The notes under the pieces were generated by a model that was given only the letters and a program-made list of their open reading frames with translations, made no database searches and was not told where the DNA came from. From contig CM060307.1 in the NCBI GenBank assembly GCA_030674185.1, positions 58,801,481 through 58,865,480 of the forward strand: a stretch of DNA of 64,000 nucleotides, read 5' to 3'. The stretch is from Monoplex corrugatus (Eukaryota > Mollusca > Gastropoda > Littorinimorpha > Ranellidae). The translations under genes were made by a program, and so were the position numbers. Below are positions 43,250-54,446 of this stretch, piece after piece (the first letter of the stretch is position 1; each line of letters opens with the position of its first letter).

Positions 43250-44750
43250 CAATAGCATCCTTTGGACAGGACTATGTAACAATAAGTGCCTGTGTGAGAT
43301 ACTTCGAGGGTTTGGTTGCCCTTAGAAGTCTGTCTCACTGACTGCTTCCTGCCACGATGACATGCTGGCCAGGGTGTCTTAGTGTGGAGGCATCCAAACC
43401 CTTCCCTAAGCAGAACAGTGTAACAGGGATGTGTTCTAGTGCCCAAATTCTTCACCATCCTCTTAACCACAATACTGACTGATGCATCCAGAACTTTGAC
43501 AGGGGTGTGTACATTCAGTTCCATTCAAACCGAACTCTTCAATCTGCAGAGATTCCAAGCTGAATCCAATGTGCTTGAAGTCTTCCTGTGGAAATTTCTT
43601 TTTGCAAATAACTGCACTGGCTACACACTCAGAGAAGGATATCCAGCACATGAATAACTTATTTGCTGCACCCTGCAAATGTTTCAACCTTACACTTAGC
43701 CTCAGAAAGACAGAGGCTATGTTTCTGCCTTAATCATCTCAGACTTTTTGTGCTTCAACTCCTCCAAGTGTCATCAGGAGGTCAAAATTGTAGGCAAATG
43801 CTGCTACTTGGGAAATACAGTGACCAGTGATAGATCTCTTGGTGTTGAGGTAGCACTCCACATTTCCAAGGCTAGCTCTGCTTCACAAAGTTTGACCAAG
43901 AAGCTGTGGCAAGACCATGGCATCAGGCTGCCCTCTAGGATTAGCACATACAGAACAATAGTCTTGAAGGCCCTGCTGTCAAGATGTGTACTACTTACTG
44001 ACAACACATTCAACAGCCGGAATAGTTCTGCTACATACATCTGTGCAAGATCTACAATATCATGTGGCAAGATCAAGTCTTTTGCCACATCGACTATCCA
44101 ACCTTAAGTTCTGAAGAAGTAAGGTTGCTGAGAATAGATTTTCTGTTTATCAAATGCCAGCTTCAATGGACAAGACAAGCTTTAGTTACAACCTTTAAGT
44201 TCTGAAGAAATACGGCTTGTGGAGAATATTGTTTCTATTCATTAAATTCCAGCTTCACTGGACAGGACAAGCTGTCCATATGGAAGACATCTGCATCCCA
44301 AATAGGCGTCTGTGTGGAGAGCTGAAACGAGGATACCAAGACCAGGAAAGACCACAGAAGCAATACAAGGATGCTCTGAAGGCTAACCTCATGAAATGCG
44401 CCCTGCAACACAGCAAGCACACAAAAATAGTGCATGCAGGGCACAAACATATCTTAACAGAGCAGAACAGCTACTATTCAACAGAAGGACTGGGTAAGGT
44501 AGAACCCAAAGCTGCAGAACACCTTCCCATGCAGCACCTGTGGAGGAACATGTGCCTCCATGATGGGACTTGTACTTTACATGAAGACTCACACCAGGCA
44601 TTAAAGAACCAGCATGCCTGTTCATCTCAGATCAACAGGAGACTCAGTCATCATTACAAAACACATCTGGCAAGACACATCCAAAACCAACAGAAAAATG
44701 CTCACTCTATCTCTTACACAGAGCTAAACGAACTGCAACACTAATAAACA
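43250..44750 (+). pseudogene. LINE relic, RT C-terminal half (RTE-like)
   Basis: Degraded reading frames follow the 3' half of a common animal LINE reverse transcriptase. Near 43310-43440 is text corresponding to the pre-active-site and KQGC region. At 43500-43680 are FNLRRFQAES-like text and a broken LFADDC box (now FANNC), then HSEKDIQHM. At 43770-43960 are CCYLGNTVTSDRSLGVEVAL and KLWQDHGIRLPSRIS, then QLHWTGQAVHMEDICIPNR and LCGELKRGYQDQERPQKQYK. The tail with CTLHEDSHQALKNQHAC follows. Many stops and frame changes. The clade is inferred from the motif text. Confidence 0.72.
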
Positions 44751-46574
44751 ATCCATGAAGCAATAATTCAATCAATGATACAGTAAGATAAACTCTAACT
44801 GTATAAAAGATATAAGCCTGTCTGAATGATCATCAGTAAACAGTAATTGAACTTGTATCAAATAGCAACAAATGAAATTTTTCATGTAACTGATAATTCT
44901 CGGATTCTGTCAGTACACTACTGTGATCTACTAAGGTCATTATTACATGCACGTTTATCTGACCTGACATCTAACAATGTACAGAACAGATAATGTTACA
45001 ACTAAACAGTCTGCTAAAGACCATCCAACAATCTACTGAGGTAGATAACTTACTTATGTACAATATTCATGCAAGTACATGCACAAAGAAACAGACAGAC
45101 ATACAGAGAGAATATCATATTAAAAGCAACAGCTGAAGCTAAGAAAAAAGTAATAACAATTTGATGAAAACATGGTAATATCACATATGTTTTGAAAGGA
45201 AGAACAATGTAGAACACAGACAAGACAGCAGTTGCATAAGAAGTATATTTCAAACAATAGAAAAGACACTTGCACATATATGGTAGCAGTCAAATGCTTT
45301 ACAAAAAGAAAAAATTTACAGGCCTTTTCCTCAAAGCATTCCAACTGAGAAAGCAACATCTGTCCATTAAAACACATCTGAAAAGTATGCATCTTACAGC
45401 TACAAGGACAGAACTATGCTGACCACAGGCCCACTAGTCTGGTGTTAAACATTCAAACCAAACCAAACCATGGCTCAGACACAGGTTCTCCAGTCTTTCT
45501 GATCACAGCCAATAAAACACACATTTGTCACACCCATTACTTTCAAGCGAGAATCAACATGGAGGACTAGTCAGCTCAACTATGATAGAAAACTAAAAGC
45601 CTTCATCTTGTCAGTCAACCAAAATGTAATATTTCAACACACATGGCAACAACTATGTAACAACAAATCTGTAACAGTCATCTAAATGAAAGTAAATGTG
45701 TACGTGTATGTGTGTGGGGTCCGCGCGCGCGCACATACGCATTTCATGTGTGCGCATGTATGTGTTAGTGTTGTGTGTGTCAAATGTGCATGTGTGTTGT
45801 CTAATGGTCTTTATTTGTTCAAACAGAAGTTTAAAAAAAAAAACACCGATGAAATATGTATGTTGTTCTGAATAGCAAAAACTTTGTATGTATTAGCGAT
45901 GTTAACAATCTTGTACACGCTAGCATTATAAGCACGATTATTTTGTATGTCAAAATGCCATTTCAACAATGGGTTGGTTTTTTAGTTGTAAGCGGAGCTG
46001 TAAAATTTTTACCTCTATATGTAATGTTTAAACAATACAGAAAAATAAAACTCCTCTGCAAGGACAAGTAAAGAAACAGAGTAAACAATGGTGACAATTT
46101 TTTGTTCAAATCTGCCTGGATACCTCCTGCCTGGTGAGTAAAGGATGGACACTTTTCCAGTGCAACCTCCAAGCTCAACATGTGTGCAGACCTGTCATTG
46201 CCTAAACATTCTCTGTATGTATCAGAGGTGGGACTAAGACAACTGAGAAAAAGGAGATTTTTAAAAGTTTAATTGAAAAGTGTGCTGTCTGGCACATTTT
46301 GAGGCATATAAACATGCACAATTCTGTAAATCTATAATTTCTGATATAGATTCAAGTTTCACTAGGTCTAGAAATTTTTTTACCTCACTTTTTCACTAAA
46401 TGATTTAGGGCCTACATTCATATGAATACAACATACCTAAGGAGATGATAGCCAAAGATATATCAAAAATGTAAAAACCAACCTTAAAAAACATTACAAC
46501 TTGAAGAAACCATGATGAGTGGTTTGCTAAGTCTTGATTTGTTAAGCGTACATGATCATGAGGAAAATTTTCTA
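44751..46574. other. Non-coding stretch
   Basis: No supported gene. A GCGCGCGCGC tract is at 45722-45732 with TG-rich sequence around it. Otherwise AT-rich unique-looking DNA. Confidence 0.4.
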
Positions 46575-46774
46575 GATTAGCTGAATAGTTCAACTTTTAC
46601 TGTTCCTACGCTTGTGCAGTTTATTTTCGAGTGATAGAGGTGGCAATAAGCAAGCCCTGGCATTTTATCTTTTGTTATGAATTCAACGAAGGTTTCATTT
46701 TCTACAATGTGCTCTGTGCTTCTTTTTTCCTGAAAAGTTTCTCCACGCTCAACGACGCTTGACACTGTTGCCGC
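46575..46774 (-). other. Possible short coding exon with AAAATGGCGGC start
   Basis: The minus strand has an ATG at 46774-46772 in the context AAAATGGCGGC, strongly favourable for initiation. It is followed by 65 codons starting MAATVSSVVERGETFQEKRS and a stop at about 46577. I recognise no domain. It could be a first exon, a short gene or a chance frame. Splice donors inside it (for example before GTAGGA) are weak. Confidence 0.2.
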
Positions 46775-46786
46775 CATTTTGTCCAC

Positions 46787-48919
46787 AGACTAGCTGTTCC
46801 CAAAATGCTCACTGATACTACGAGTAGTGAAGCATTTGTAGATGGAATTATTTGCAGATATATCGCTTTCCATATGTATATTGTTGAAATTTTCAATTTT
46901 TTTCCTTCTGTGGAAGCAAGTGAAAGAACCAAGGAAAACAGATTTTGGTTTTAGGGAAATCCATGAATTAATGGAAGAGTTCCACCCTTAAATTGCATAC
47001 ATGTGCAATGCATCAAGTATTCATGTTAAAGATCCAGGAAAATCACATCAGTGTCCAACGGTTTATGGAAACATGAAAATACCCAGCATGCACATCCACC
47101 GAAGATGGAGTTAATGACTATGCAGCAACATATTGCCTGCACTGTGTGGCCATAATGTTCATACCAGCATCTACGCAAAATCAGAACATTAATAAACAAA
47201 ACAACAAAAAATCCTAAACCACAATCTATGTTTTTTTCCTTTACTTCTGGCATGGACAAATACGAGCAACACAAATGAACAGAAGAAACAGAGGGGACAG
47301 GAGAGATGGAGAAATGAGAGTGAGAAATTGAAGAGAAGAGAGATTTTTAATTTACAACAAAAACATTTGCATTCCATGTCTGGTAACAACCAACAGCTAA
47401 ATGAAGGTAAAATGGTAACAAAAAGGTCAAATCATGTTAAAAAGTGTTATTTCCTGTGCTACTGGACTCCCATACATCCACCCACAATTATGAACTTGAA
47501 ATTGAGCATGGTTGTTCAAAAATTGCATAACTGAGGATCAGTATCACGCTAAACACTTAAACTGAATTTAGTGACCTAAAAACTGGGTTAAATTTCTAAG
47601 CAAATGCTCTACCATTGTAAATTTTGGCTATAGTTTGGTTAAAATCCATTCAAAACTGCTTAACAAATATGCTTACCTATACATTTTGTACTACTATGAC
47701 AAAAATACTGACCAAGCAGGATTAAATATAGCTTATGCATGATGTGGCTAGAGCAGTCCAAGTGTGGTAAATACACAGCTATAAAAAGTCTGTGTCTACA
47801 AACTGATGCCACAGATAAGTCTGAATTGATTTCTTTCTTTTCAGAAATGAGATTTCATACAAGACACAAACATGCAATTAAAATAAATTAATACATACAA
47901 CTGTTATTGACATGAGCTTGCTATACATCATCACCACCATATCTATACATCAGTTATCAAAAAAGTCTTCTAACTGATTCAGTTTACATCTGTACAAATA
48001 AAACAGACTAATCTAGCAAACGTAAGTGCTGAATACAAGTATTTAAGCTCTGATCCAAGTCATATGCAATCCACTTGTCTAGCAATACAGACTAGGCAGA
48101 TATGTACGTCACTGATAAATATACTTCCCAAGAAGCAGCAGCTACAGAGAAATCATGTCATTATAAAAACAAAACAAAATCCCCATATATACTATTAGTA
48201 TGGTAATGCAGTGGAAAGATACTAACAGTGAACAAGAACAGGTGACACTGAATTAATTTAACAATACTTTAAGCCAACAGCCATTCTGTAGAGTCGAAGA
48301 CATACTGAAAATGACAAGCATCAACCATCATATAATAAACAAGGTAAGGATGGGGGTAGGGTAGTCACGTCTTTCACCGAGAAAATCCCTCCAGTATCGT
48401 AACAATGAACTGCCAACTCAACATTAATCATACAAGCTTTCACATATGTTTCATTTTGTACATCTATCACTCTAACTCACATAACTGCAGCACTGTTAAA
48501 TCTTTCAAAAATACAGAACAAATCTGCCATACAAAATGCAAGATAAATCTTATGATTTGTCAGATTTTTTTCAAACTTACACTGTACTGAACTTAAGTCA
48601 AAATTTAGCATTTAACTCAAGGTATACATTTCTCATTCTCTGTATTAATGATCTGAGAATGTGTATTATTTTTTGGAACTTACAGTACACATTTCTCATT
48701 CATTGTACTAAATTATCTGACAATGTGAAATATATTCAAAATCCAATTACCATTTCCAATTAATGAACATTATGCGACGTTTCATTTGTCACAGGAACTG
48801 GCTGCCTTTCTTGGAAGTAAATATAATTTGTCTAAATGTTTGTGGACAACAGCAGTTGAAAGTGTTTTCCTCAGTTTGTTGCCTGAGGTTTACTCTGTAA
48901 CACTGGGGTCAATAAGCAG
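46787..48919. other. Non-coding stretch, downstream of the six-exon gene
   Basis: No gene seen. Part of it may be the 3' untranslated region of the gene ending at 48920. A diverged duplication with ACATTTCTCATTC lies at 48627 and 48690. Confidence 0.4.
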
Positions 48920-50208
48920 TTAAATGAAACTTTCTTCAACAGGCAATTTAGGGCTATGTGCGCTAGGGCTAGAGCTGTTCATGTAGCTGTAGTGTGCATT
49001 ACTGCCACTTGTATAGTCGTATTGCTGTCCTTTCAGAGAAGTGGGTGAAGGTATATCACTTTTTACTTTAGGGGGAACAGCACCATTTCTGTCAACATAA
49101 CCACCATAGTCTTTATCTGAAGTATGTGATTGATATCTCTGCTGCTGATTATTACCATAACCAGATCTTGGTTGCATGCGATCTGTTTCAGCAGCTTGCG
49201 ATTGTACTCCACCCATCATTTTTGCCACCAGCTCCTTGTGTTTGCGTAAAGCATCACTAACGTCTGATTCATCATTATGGAAGCCATGATTATCCAGTGC
49301 ATATGGGTGTGCAGGAACGTTCTTCTGCACAGAGGGAAAAGGTTTATCATAGCTGCCTTCGCGCACATGCCCATCGCTATCAGAATAAATGCCACTGTCT
49401 GCTGCCCCACTCCCTGCTTCTGAGTGGGATGATCGGTCACTGCCTTGCATATGAAGTCGTGTAAACTGGTCTCTGAGTGGACTGTATTCATGCTCATCCT
49501 GGCTTGGAGAAGGGCGTGCATAGAGGTTTGTTGTCTGCCCCTTTTGGGGACCATTTGCATAAGGACTTGGACTATGCCCATGATGAGCATTTGTGCGAGG
49601 ACTTGTGGTAGGGATGTCTGCGTTAGAATTTGGATATGGCAAGGGACCATTACTTCGATGACGGTTATCATTTGGTTTTCGGGCATTGCTGGTATTCACT
49701 TTAACTTCAGGGTACATATGTCCATAGGTATCATACTGCAGGCCTCTTTTGGGTTTGGCTCCCTTACCCTCATAGGGCTTGTCTTCTTCAGCATATTCTC
49801 CCTGCCACTGTTGAGCGGTGTGCTGGTATCCCTCTCTACTGTGATTTACTCTGCTATCAAAACGGTTTTGACCATATCTGTGATGCCCATCAGGCGGCTC
49901 TTCACCATATCTATCATCAACTTGACTTTGTTGTTGCCACTGATCTCTATCTTCATGTCCCATCACCTTGAGTTCAATCCCATCAGTCACAGTTGGGCGT
50001 GGAGGCATCTCTCCTTCTGCTTGGTCCGCCATCTCTGCTCGTGGTCGACGTTTCTTTTTGCGAAAGCTTTCATACAAACGGCCAGCTTGTGAGTAAGAAT
50101 AGTTTGCAGCAGGTGCTTTTTCACCAATGTTTTCCAGTGGAGACACACCATTTACTGTCCATGCCGGCAGACATTCACGAATTTCATCTGCAATCAAATG
50201 AGTTATCT
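48920..50208 (-). CDS. Last coding exon of an unrecognised six-exon gene
   Basis: This 1289-bp exon starts at an AG acceptor (CTCAGAG before AGATAAC). The nearer upstream AG would run into a stop, so the second AG is chosen. Two bases complete a Glu codon from the previous exon, then 428 codons and TAA. The first 40 residues (ITHLIADEIRECLPAWTVNG) look folded and continue the upstream domain. A basic patch FRKKKRRPRAE may be a nuclear localisation signal. The rest is low-complexity: Asp/Gly/Gln/Ser/Tyr/Asn-rich, with QQQ and HHR-type runs, so probably disordered. The C-terminus is PVEESFI, fitting a class I PDZ ligand (Ser at -2, Ile at 0). Function unknown; I do not recognise the family. Confidence 0.88.
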
Positions 50209-50278
50209 CTCTGAGTACAGTTTTCATGTTCAATGATGCTAAACACCTAAATGACTTAAACAGTTGAGCTTATTTCTT

Positions 50279-50625
50279 CAAAAGATACTTTTTTTTTGAG
50301 AATCTGACAAATGTCAAAAAAAAAAAAAGGTATATATTACAGAGCTTGAAATGGTCAATGATCAAAAGTATGTACAGAAGGAAATGCACCATCAAAAGAT
50401 AATCTTTTTGAGAATCTGACAGATGTAAAAAATTTTTTAAAAAAAGGTATAAATTGCAGAGCCTGAAATGGTCGATGATCAAAAGTATGTACAGAAGGAA
50501 ATGCACCATCAAAAGATACCTTTTTTTGAGAATCTGACAGATGTTAAAAAAAAAAGTATAAACCACAGAGCTTAAAATGGTCAATGATCAAATGTATACA
50601 TACATAAAGAAATGCACCAGACTAT
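50279..50625. repeat. Tandem repeat, ~115-bp unit, 3 copies (intronic)
   Basis: Copies start at about 50279, 50391 and 50509 with TCAAAAGATA, then TTTGAGAATCTGACARATGT, an A run, GCAGAGCCTGAAATGGTC and TGTACAGAAGGAAATGCACC. Located in the intron just before the last coding exon. Confidence 0.92.
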
Positions 50626-51868
50626 ATAATGTCTCTACAAGCACAATAACGAAAAACAACCAAAGGCTGCATGTCTGCTTGTAAGCCTCATCACATAACA
50701 AGCCACACAAAATACAGAGAACAGTTCTCAGTTTAAGTCTATATTGATTTAGTAGACACAGGTGGAAACAATAGATTTGACCGAGAAAGGTAAAGCACAC
50801 TTGTGTGCTGAAGCATCAAAGCGTGGAGTTCACAACTGTCTCTGTTTAGCCACTGTAGAGAGAAGAGCTCAGACTTTTCAGACATTGTATATTTGAGACA
50901 GCTTGAAGCCTGTTGGTGAAGGGATATGAGAAAGTTTAAGATTTTAGTTTATCATGTTAGTTATGCTATGAACAGGCAATGCTATTCATCAAAAAAGAGC
51001 TTAATACTGCAATGCTATAGAATCTTTAGTTACCACCTGATCTGTCAATCTTTTGGTGTGGAAGATACACAACATACATATTTCATCACATAATGTACCC
51101 TCCAATTTCAAATGAACCTACTTTCAAAGATAAGAAAGCTTAACAAATTATAACAAAAACAAAATTTCTTGTACAACTATTCATGCAAATCAAATGAAAA
51201 TCTAGGGAGTAATATGCAATATGCAGCCATGTCATACAAGTAACACAGAAGCAATATCCAAAAAATGTAGTTTACTGAATATCAGTTCAACCAATTAAAT
51301 CCATAAAAGAAGTTGATGGAAAAAAAAACAAACTTTGACCTGAAAATTTTTTTTAAGAGATTGATAACATTTGGACAATTCCATACATGCTCCATTCAAA
51401 TCAGTCTGTGAGAGTTTGCACTTAGCCCTGTGTGCTGGCAAAGTCTTGAAATAGAAGCAAACAAACAAAACAATCTCCCTCAAAACATATCCATTCTGAA
51501 CTTTTCAAAGTGTGGAAGAAGCCTCAGATGAAATAAAACTTGACATTAAGTGATAACAATGACAGACTGTCACAACAATGAACACATAATGTAAACATTA
51601 TTACAAGTTCCTGAAAAACTACTGTTCACATACATTACTCGAAAAGTGCTGATTTTAGACACTTTTTCGATCTGTGTTACCGTGACCTTGGTGCCATTCT
51701 GAATTTATGCATTTGTGGCCTCTCATCCAAATTTGCTAACAACCCATGCTTAAACACAAAATCTTAATGTAATTTTTGTCTCAGGCAGAAAGACAGACAC
51801 ATGAACGCCACAACTCTGGTTGATACGAAAATAAAATTATGAAAAGGAGAAACGTGAAAACGCTGTAC
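50626..51868. other. Intron sequence
   Basis: Rest of the last intron of the minus-strand gene. Contains a fragment of SINE family 2 at about 51405-51475 (CTGTGTGCTGGCAAAGTCTT). Nothing else recognised. Confidence 0.5.
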
Positions 51869-51977
51869 CTTCAGTAATGGGTGCCAAGTGAGGTTTGGGG
51901 AAAAACTCAGCACCAAGAGTTTTCCAGCTGATCTCTTGGTCCATGAGGTCCTCAAACATGAAAGTCAGGTTCAGCGT
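51869..51977 (-). CDS. Fifth supported coding exon of the unrecognised gene
   Basis: This 109-bp exon is read as TLNLTFMFEDLMDQEISWKT and LGAEFFPKPHLAPITE. It lies between an AG acceptor (GTGCTACAG) and a GT donor (GAAG then GTACAG). It starts in phase 0, matching the end of the preceding exon, and ends with one base that is completed by the last exon. The upstream intron holds a (CA)n tract and a duplicate of the acceptor plus the first 33 coding bases. Confidence 0.85.
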
Positions 51978-52018
51978 CTGTAGCACAAACATATATAGTA
52001 TACATACATATGTACACA

Positions 52019-52019
52019 C

Positions 52020-52070
<51 letters not shown>
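52019..52070. repeat. (CA)n microsatellite, intronic
   Basis: A near-pure (CA)n tract of about 25 units, between the fifth supported exon and its partial duplicate. Confidence 0.96.
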
Positions 52071-52071
<1 letters not shown>

Positions 52072-52116
52072 AGGTCCTCAAACATGAACATCAGGTTCAG
52101 CACCTGTAGCAAAAGC
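52071..52116 (-). other. Partial duplicate of an exon start and its acceptor
   Basis: The minus strand reads TTGCTACAG then GTGCTGAACCTGATGTTCAT and GTTTGAGGACCTG, followed at once by GTGTGTG. It copies the acceptor and first 33 bases of the exon at 51869-51977 (about 28 of 33 identical; VLNLMFMFEDL versus TLNLTFMFEDL). The (GT)n that follows offers donor dinucleotides. If spliced in, 33 bases keep the frame. Confidence 0.6.
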
Positions 52117-52407
52117 ATATACAACAAACACACACACACACATGTCTATATCTATAAAACATATGAATAATACATAGAATATATACACAATAAGTACCAC
52201 AAAATACACTTTAACTTGCTCACACTATTCACCACTTTTCTATCTTCACTCCCTTCCCCTAATATGCACATTCACCACTTTCCTGCAAGTCCATCAGAAA
52301 AAATAAACAACAAAACTGAAGAAACAAACTCATCTTTCATTACATTCAGGCAACACCATGTTACCATACAAACAAAAATTAAATTCAATCTATGAGACAA
52401 CCAACAT

Positions 52408-52755
52408 CAGTCAATGTGGCAAAGCGGTTAGCACAACAAACTACTGATTAGGACATGGGTTCAAACCCCCATCAGTCCCAAAAAATTCATTTAGGGATTT
52501 TTTGGCTTTGACGAGCTCCTGTCCACAGCAAAGCATGCTATGAGCTCATTGAGAAGGCTGGGACCACACAGTTGAGTTTAGTTTAATTTACAAAAGCATC
52601 ACTGAAGGTGATGCTTAAATTTCCCGACCAGCACTGCACGAGCTGGTATCTCTCACACCTGGTTAATGCAAGGATGTATTAAAAAAATAACCTTAGAACG
52701 TAGCCTTCAACCTGAAATGGAATTCCACAACACTATCCCTACCATTCTCATTATC
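52408..52755 (+). repeat. tRNA-derived SINE family 1, best copy
   Basis: A tRNA-like head has A box-like GTGGCAAAGCGGTTAGC and B box-like GGGTTCAAACCCCC. The body holds GAGCTCATTGAGAAGGCTGG, the conserved 3' block is GGTGATGCTTAAATTTCCCG ACCAGCACTGC, and the tail reads TGGTTAATGCAAGGATGTAT. A shared 3' extension runs to CCTACCATTCTCA. Intronic, opposite to the gene. Confidence 0.85.
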
Positions 52756-52936
52756 AAAGCATTATGGCAAAACTGTCCCAATTTCTGTGGCTAGAAAAGT
52801 AGAATCTAATGCTCTGCTTTCTCAGTATTGGTGGATTTGGAGGTGTGCTGGACAGCAAAGAAAAAAAAATAGTATGAGGATAACGATACATAAGCTGAGC
52901 ACAAAAGTGGAGCACAAACCCCGACCAACTTCCCTC

Positions 52937-52939
<3 letters not shown>

Positions 52940-53015
<76 letters not shown>

Positions 53016-53040
53016 ACACACACACACACACAACACACAC
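52940..53040. repeat. (CA)n microsatellite, intronic
   Basis: About 45 CA units with one TCA interruption. Confidence 0.97.
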
Positions 53041-53415
53041 AAGTACACCAACACACACTAATAACACATAAAATTGGCTGTGCTTGAGGAGTGAGCCCTT
53101 CTACTAAAACTGGACAGCATTAGCAGTATACAAACACACCAAACCCACAGATTTAACCATCACATGTTAATTCCTAACTGAATTCAAACTGCATGCTAGA
53201 TCTCAATTTTTCTTTAAATTTTGAATTATATATAGAAAATATAGATGCAGTTATTAGCCAGTGTTTGAATATATATTTTCAATTCGCCATTTGCAATTTT
53301 TATTTTGGCTGACATTTCAAGCATCCCTCAAAGCTACAGTATGAACGGCGAGCTAAATTGTATAGGCCTACGTTAAACCGGCCTGTAGAAAACAATAGTT
53401 TAAACAATAACTTAC
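53041..53415. other. Intron sequence
   Basis: Unique-looking AT-rich intron DNA leading to the donor at 53415. Nothing recognised. Confidence 0.45.
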
Positions 53416-53610
53416 ACTCATGTCTCTTAGACCGCCTCCTCGTCCAAACCTGGCTGCATATCCATGGTACCGGAGGATCAGATCTCCATGCTCCCATTCA
53501 GCATAACGGAAGTAAGCTTTGATAAGGTCCAAGGTTTTGGCAGCGTTTTCTTGCTCTGATTGTGAGAGAGTTTCTTTGTACAGCTTCTCCACTACCTTGC
53601 TGAAGGCAAA
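53416..53610 (-). CDS. Fourth supported coding exon of the unrecognised gene
   Basis: This exon has exactly 65 codons, phase 0 at both ends. It begins after CTGTCAG with FAFSKVVEKLYKETLSQSEQ. It continues through KTLDLIKAYFRYAEWEHGDL and GYAARFGRGGGLRDMS to AGT, followed by a consensus donor GTAAGT. An earlier GT (after GACATGA) is rejected because it breaks phase with the next exon. The text looks like an amphipathic helical domain with a Gly/Arg-rich loop. No family recognised. Confidence 0.87.
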
Positions 53611-53646
53611 CTGACAGAAAACAAGACAGCATGACAATCTGATGCT

Positions 53647-53811
53647 TTAACCCTTTGACTCCCACACCCCGTTCACCAACTGTAAAAACATGGCCCTTGA
53701 CTCTCTCACCCTATCCACCAGCTTCCTGCAGGAAGATGGTAAACAGGATGAGGGAATCAAAGGGTTAAGTTTTTGCAGTTGGTGGACGGGGTGTGGGAGT
53801 CAAAGGGTTAA
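53647..53811. repeat. TTAA-bounded foldback repeat cluster C (intronic)
   Basis: It starts TTAACCCTTTGACTCCCACA and ends GGGAGTCAAAGGGTTAA. An inner hairpin (CACCCTATCCACCAGCTTCC around CTGCAGG) has its own GGGTTAA end at 53761-53767, so an inner unit sits inside an outer one. Confidence 0.92.
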
Positions 53812-53929
53812 ATAAAACTGTGAAGGAAAACATTTGCATGTTATTAAAACCATGAATATATGTCATGATACATTATAGATTTCATTTTCTCCCTTTCCAT
53901 AGTTTTTTTTTCTATCCCCTTCTCTTTCT

Positions 53930-53942
53930 TTCTTTCTTTCTT

Positions 53943-53973
<31 letters not shown>

Positions 53974-54001
53974 TGTGTGTGTGTGTGTGGTGTGTGTGTC
54001 G

Positions 54002-54045
<44 letters not shown>

Positions 54046-54070
54046 TGGTGCGTGCGTGTGTGTGCGTGCT
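53930..54070. repeat. (TG)n and (TGCG)n microsatellite (intronic)
   Basis: TTTC units, (TG)n at 53948-53998, then about eleven GTGC units at 54000-54046. The Thr/His and Cys/Val open frames here are low-complexity. Confidence 0.95.
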
Positions 54071-54196
54071 GTGTGCATAACATAATAAAAGCTTGAAGTG
54101 TGACAAAACCTCTGTAATTTTTCATTTGTATATGGCCCAGTCACCATAAGATCAAAAACAAACCCCATTGATAGAAACTTTGGGAAGTTACTGACA

Positions 54197-54345
54197 TTAA
54201 CCCTTTGACTCCCACACCCTGTCCACCAGTATCTTGCATCGTCAACCACGCTAGCAAAGCAAAAACTTACCCTTTGACTCCCTCACCCTATCAAAGGGTT
54301 AAGTTCTTGCAGTTGGTGGACAGGGTGTGGGAGTCAAAGGGTTAA
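54197..54345. repeat. TTAA-bounded foldback repeat cluster D (intronic)
   Basis: TTAACCCTTTGACTCCCACA and CACCCTGTCCACCAGTATC start it, and GTTGGTGGACAGGGTGTGGG AGTCAAAGGGTTAA ends it. The inner unit is collapsed (CACCCTATCAAAGGGTTAA). The ATCTTGCATCGTCAACC arm is mirrored at 54360-54380. Confidence 0.88.
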
Positions 54346-54446
54346 GATTTTGCTTTGCTACCATCGATGATGATGCAGGATGCTATTTACATATATAATA
54401 TCCAATTATCAATCCTAAGAGAAAAAAATGTAAAGCAAGACAGAAT

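Noticed and set aside
49445..50092. 215-residue plus-strand open frame
   Set aside because: It lies wholly antisense to the phase-supported last exon of the minus-strand gene and shows no motif.
53368..53415. Extension of the fourth supported exon through the following in-frame bases
   Set aside because: The frame stays open to 53368, but the consensus GTAAGT donor after 53416 gives the only phase that joins the next exon without a stop.
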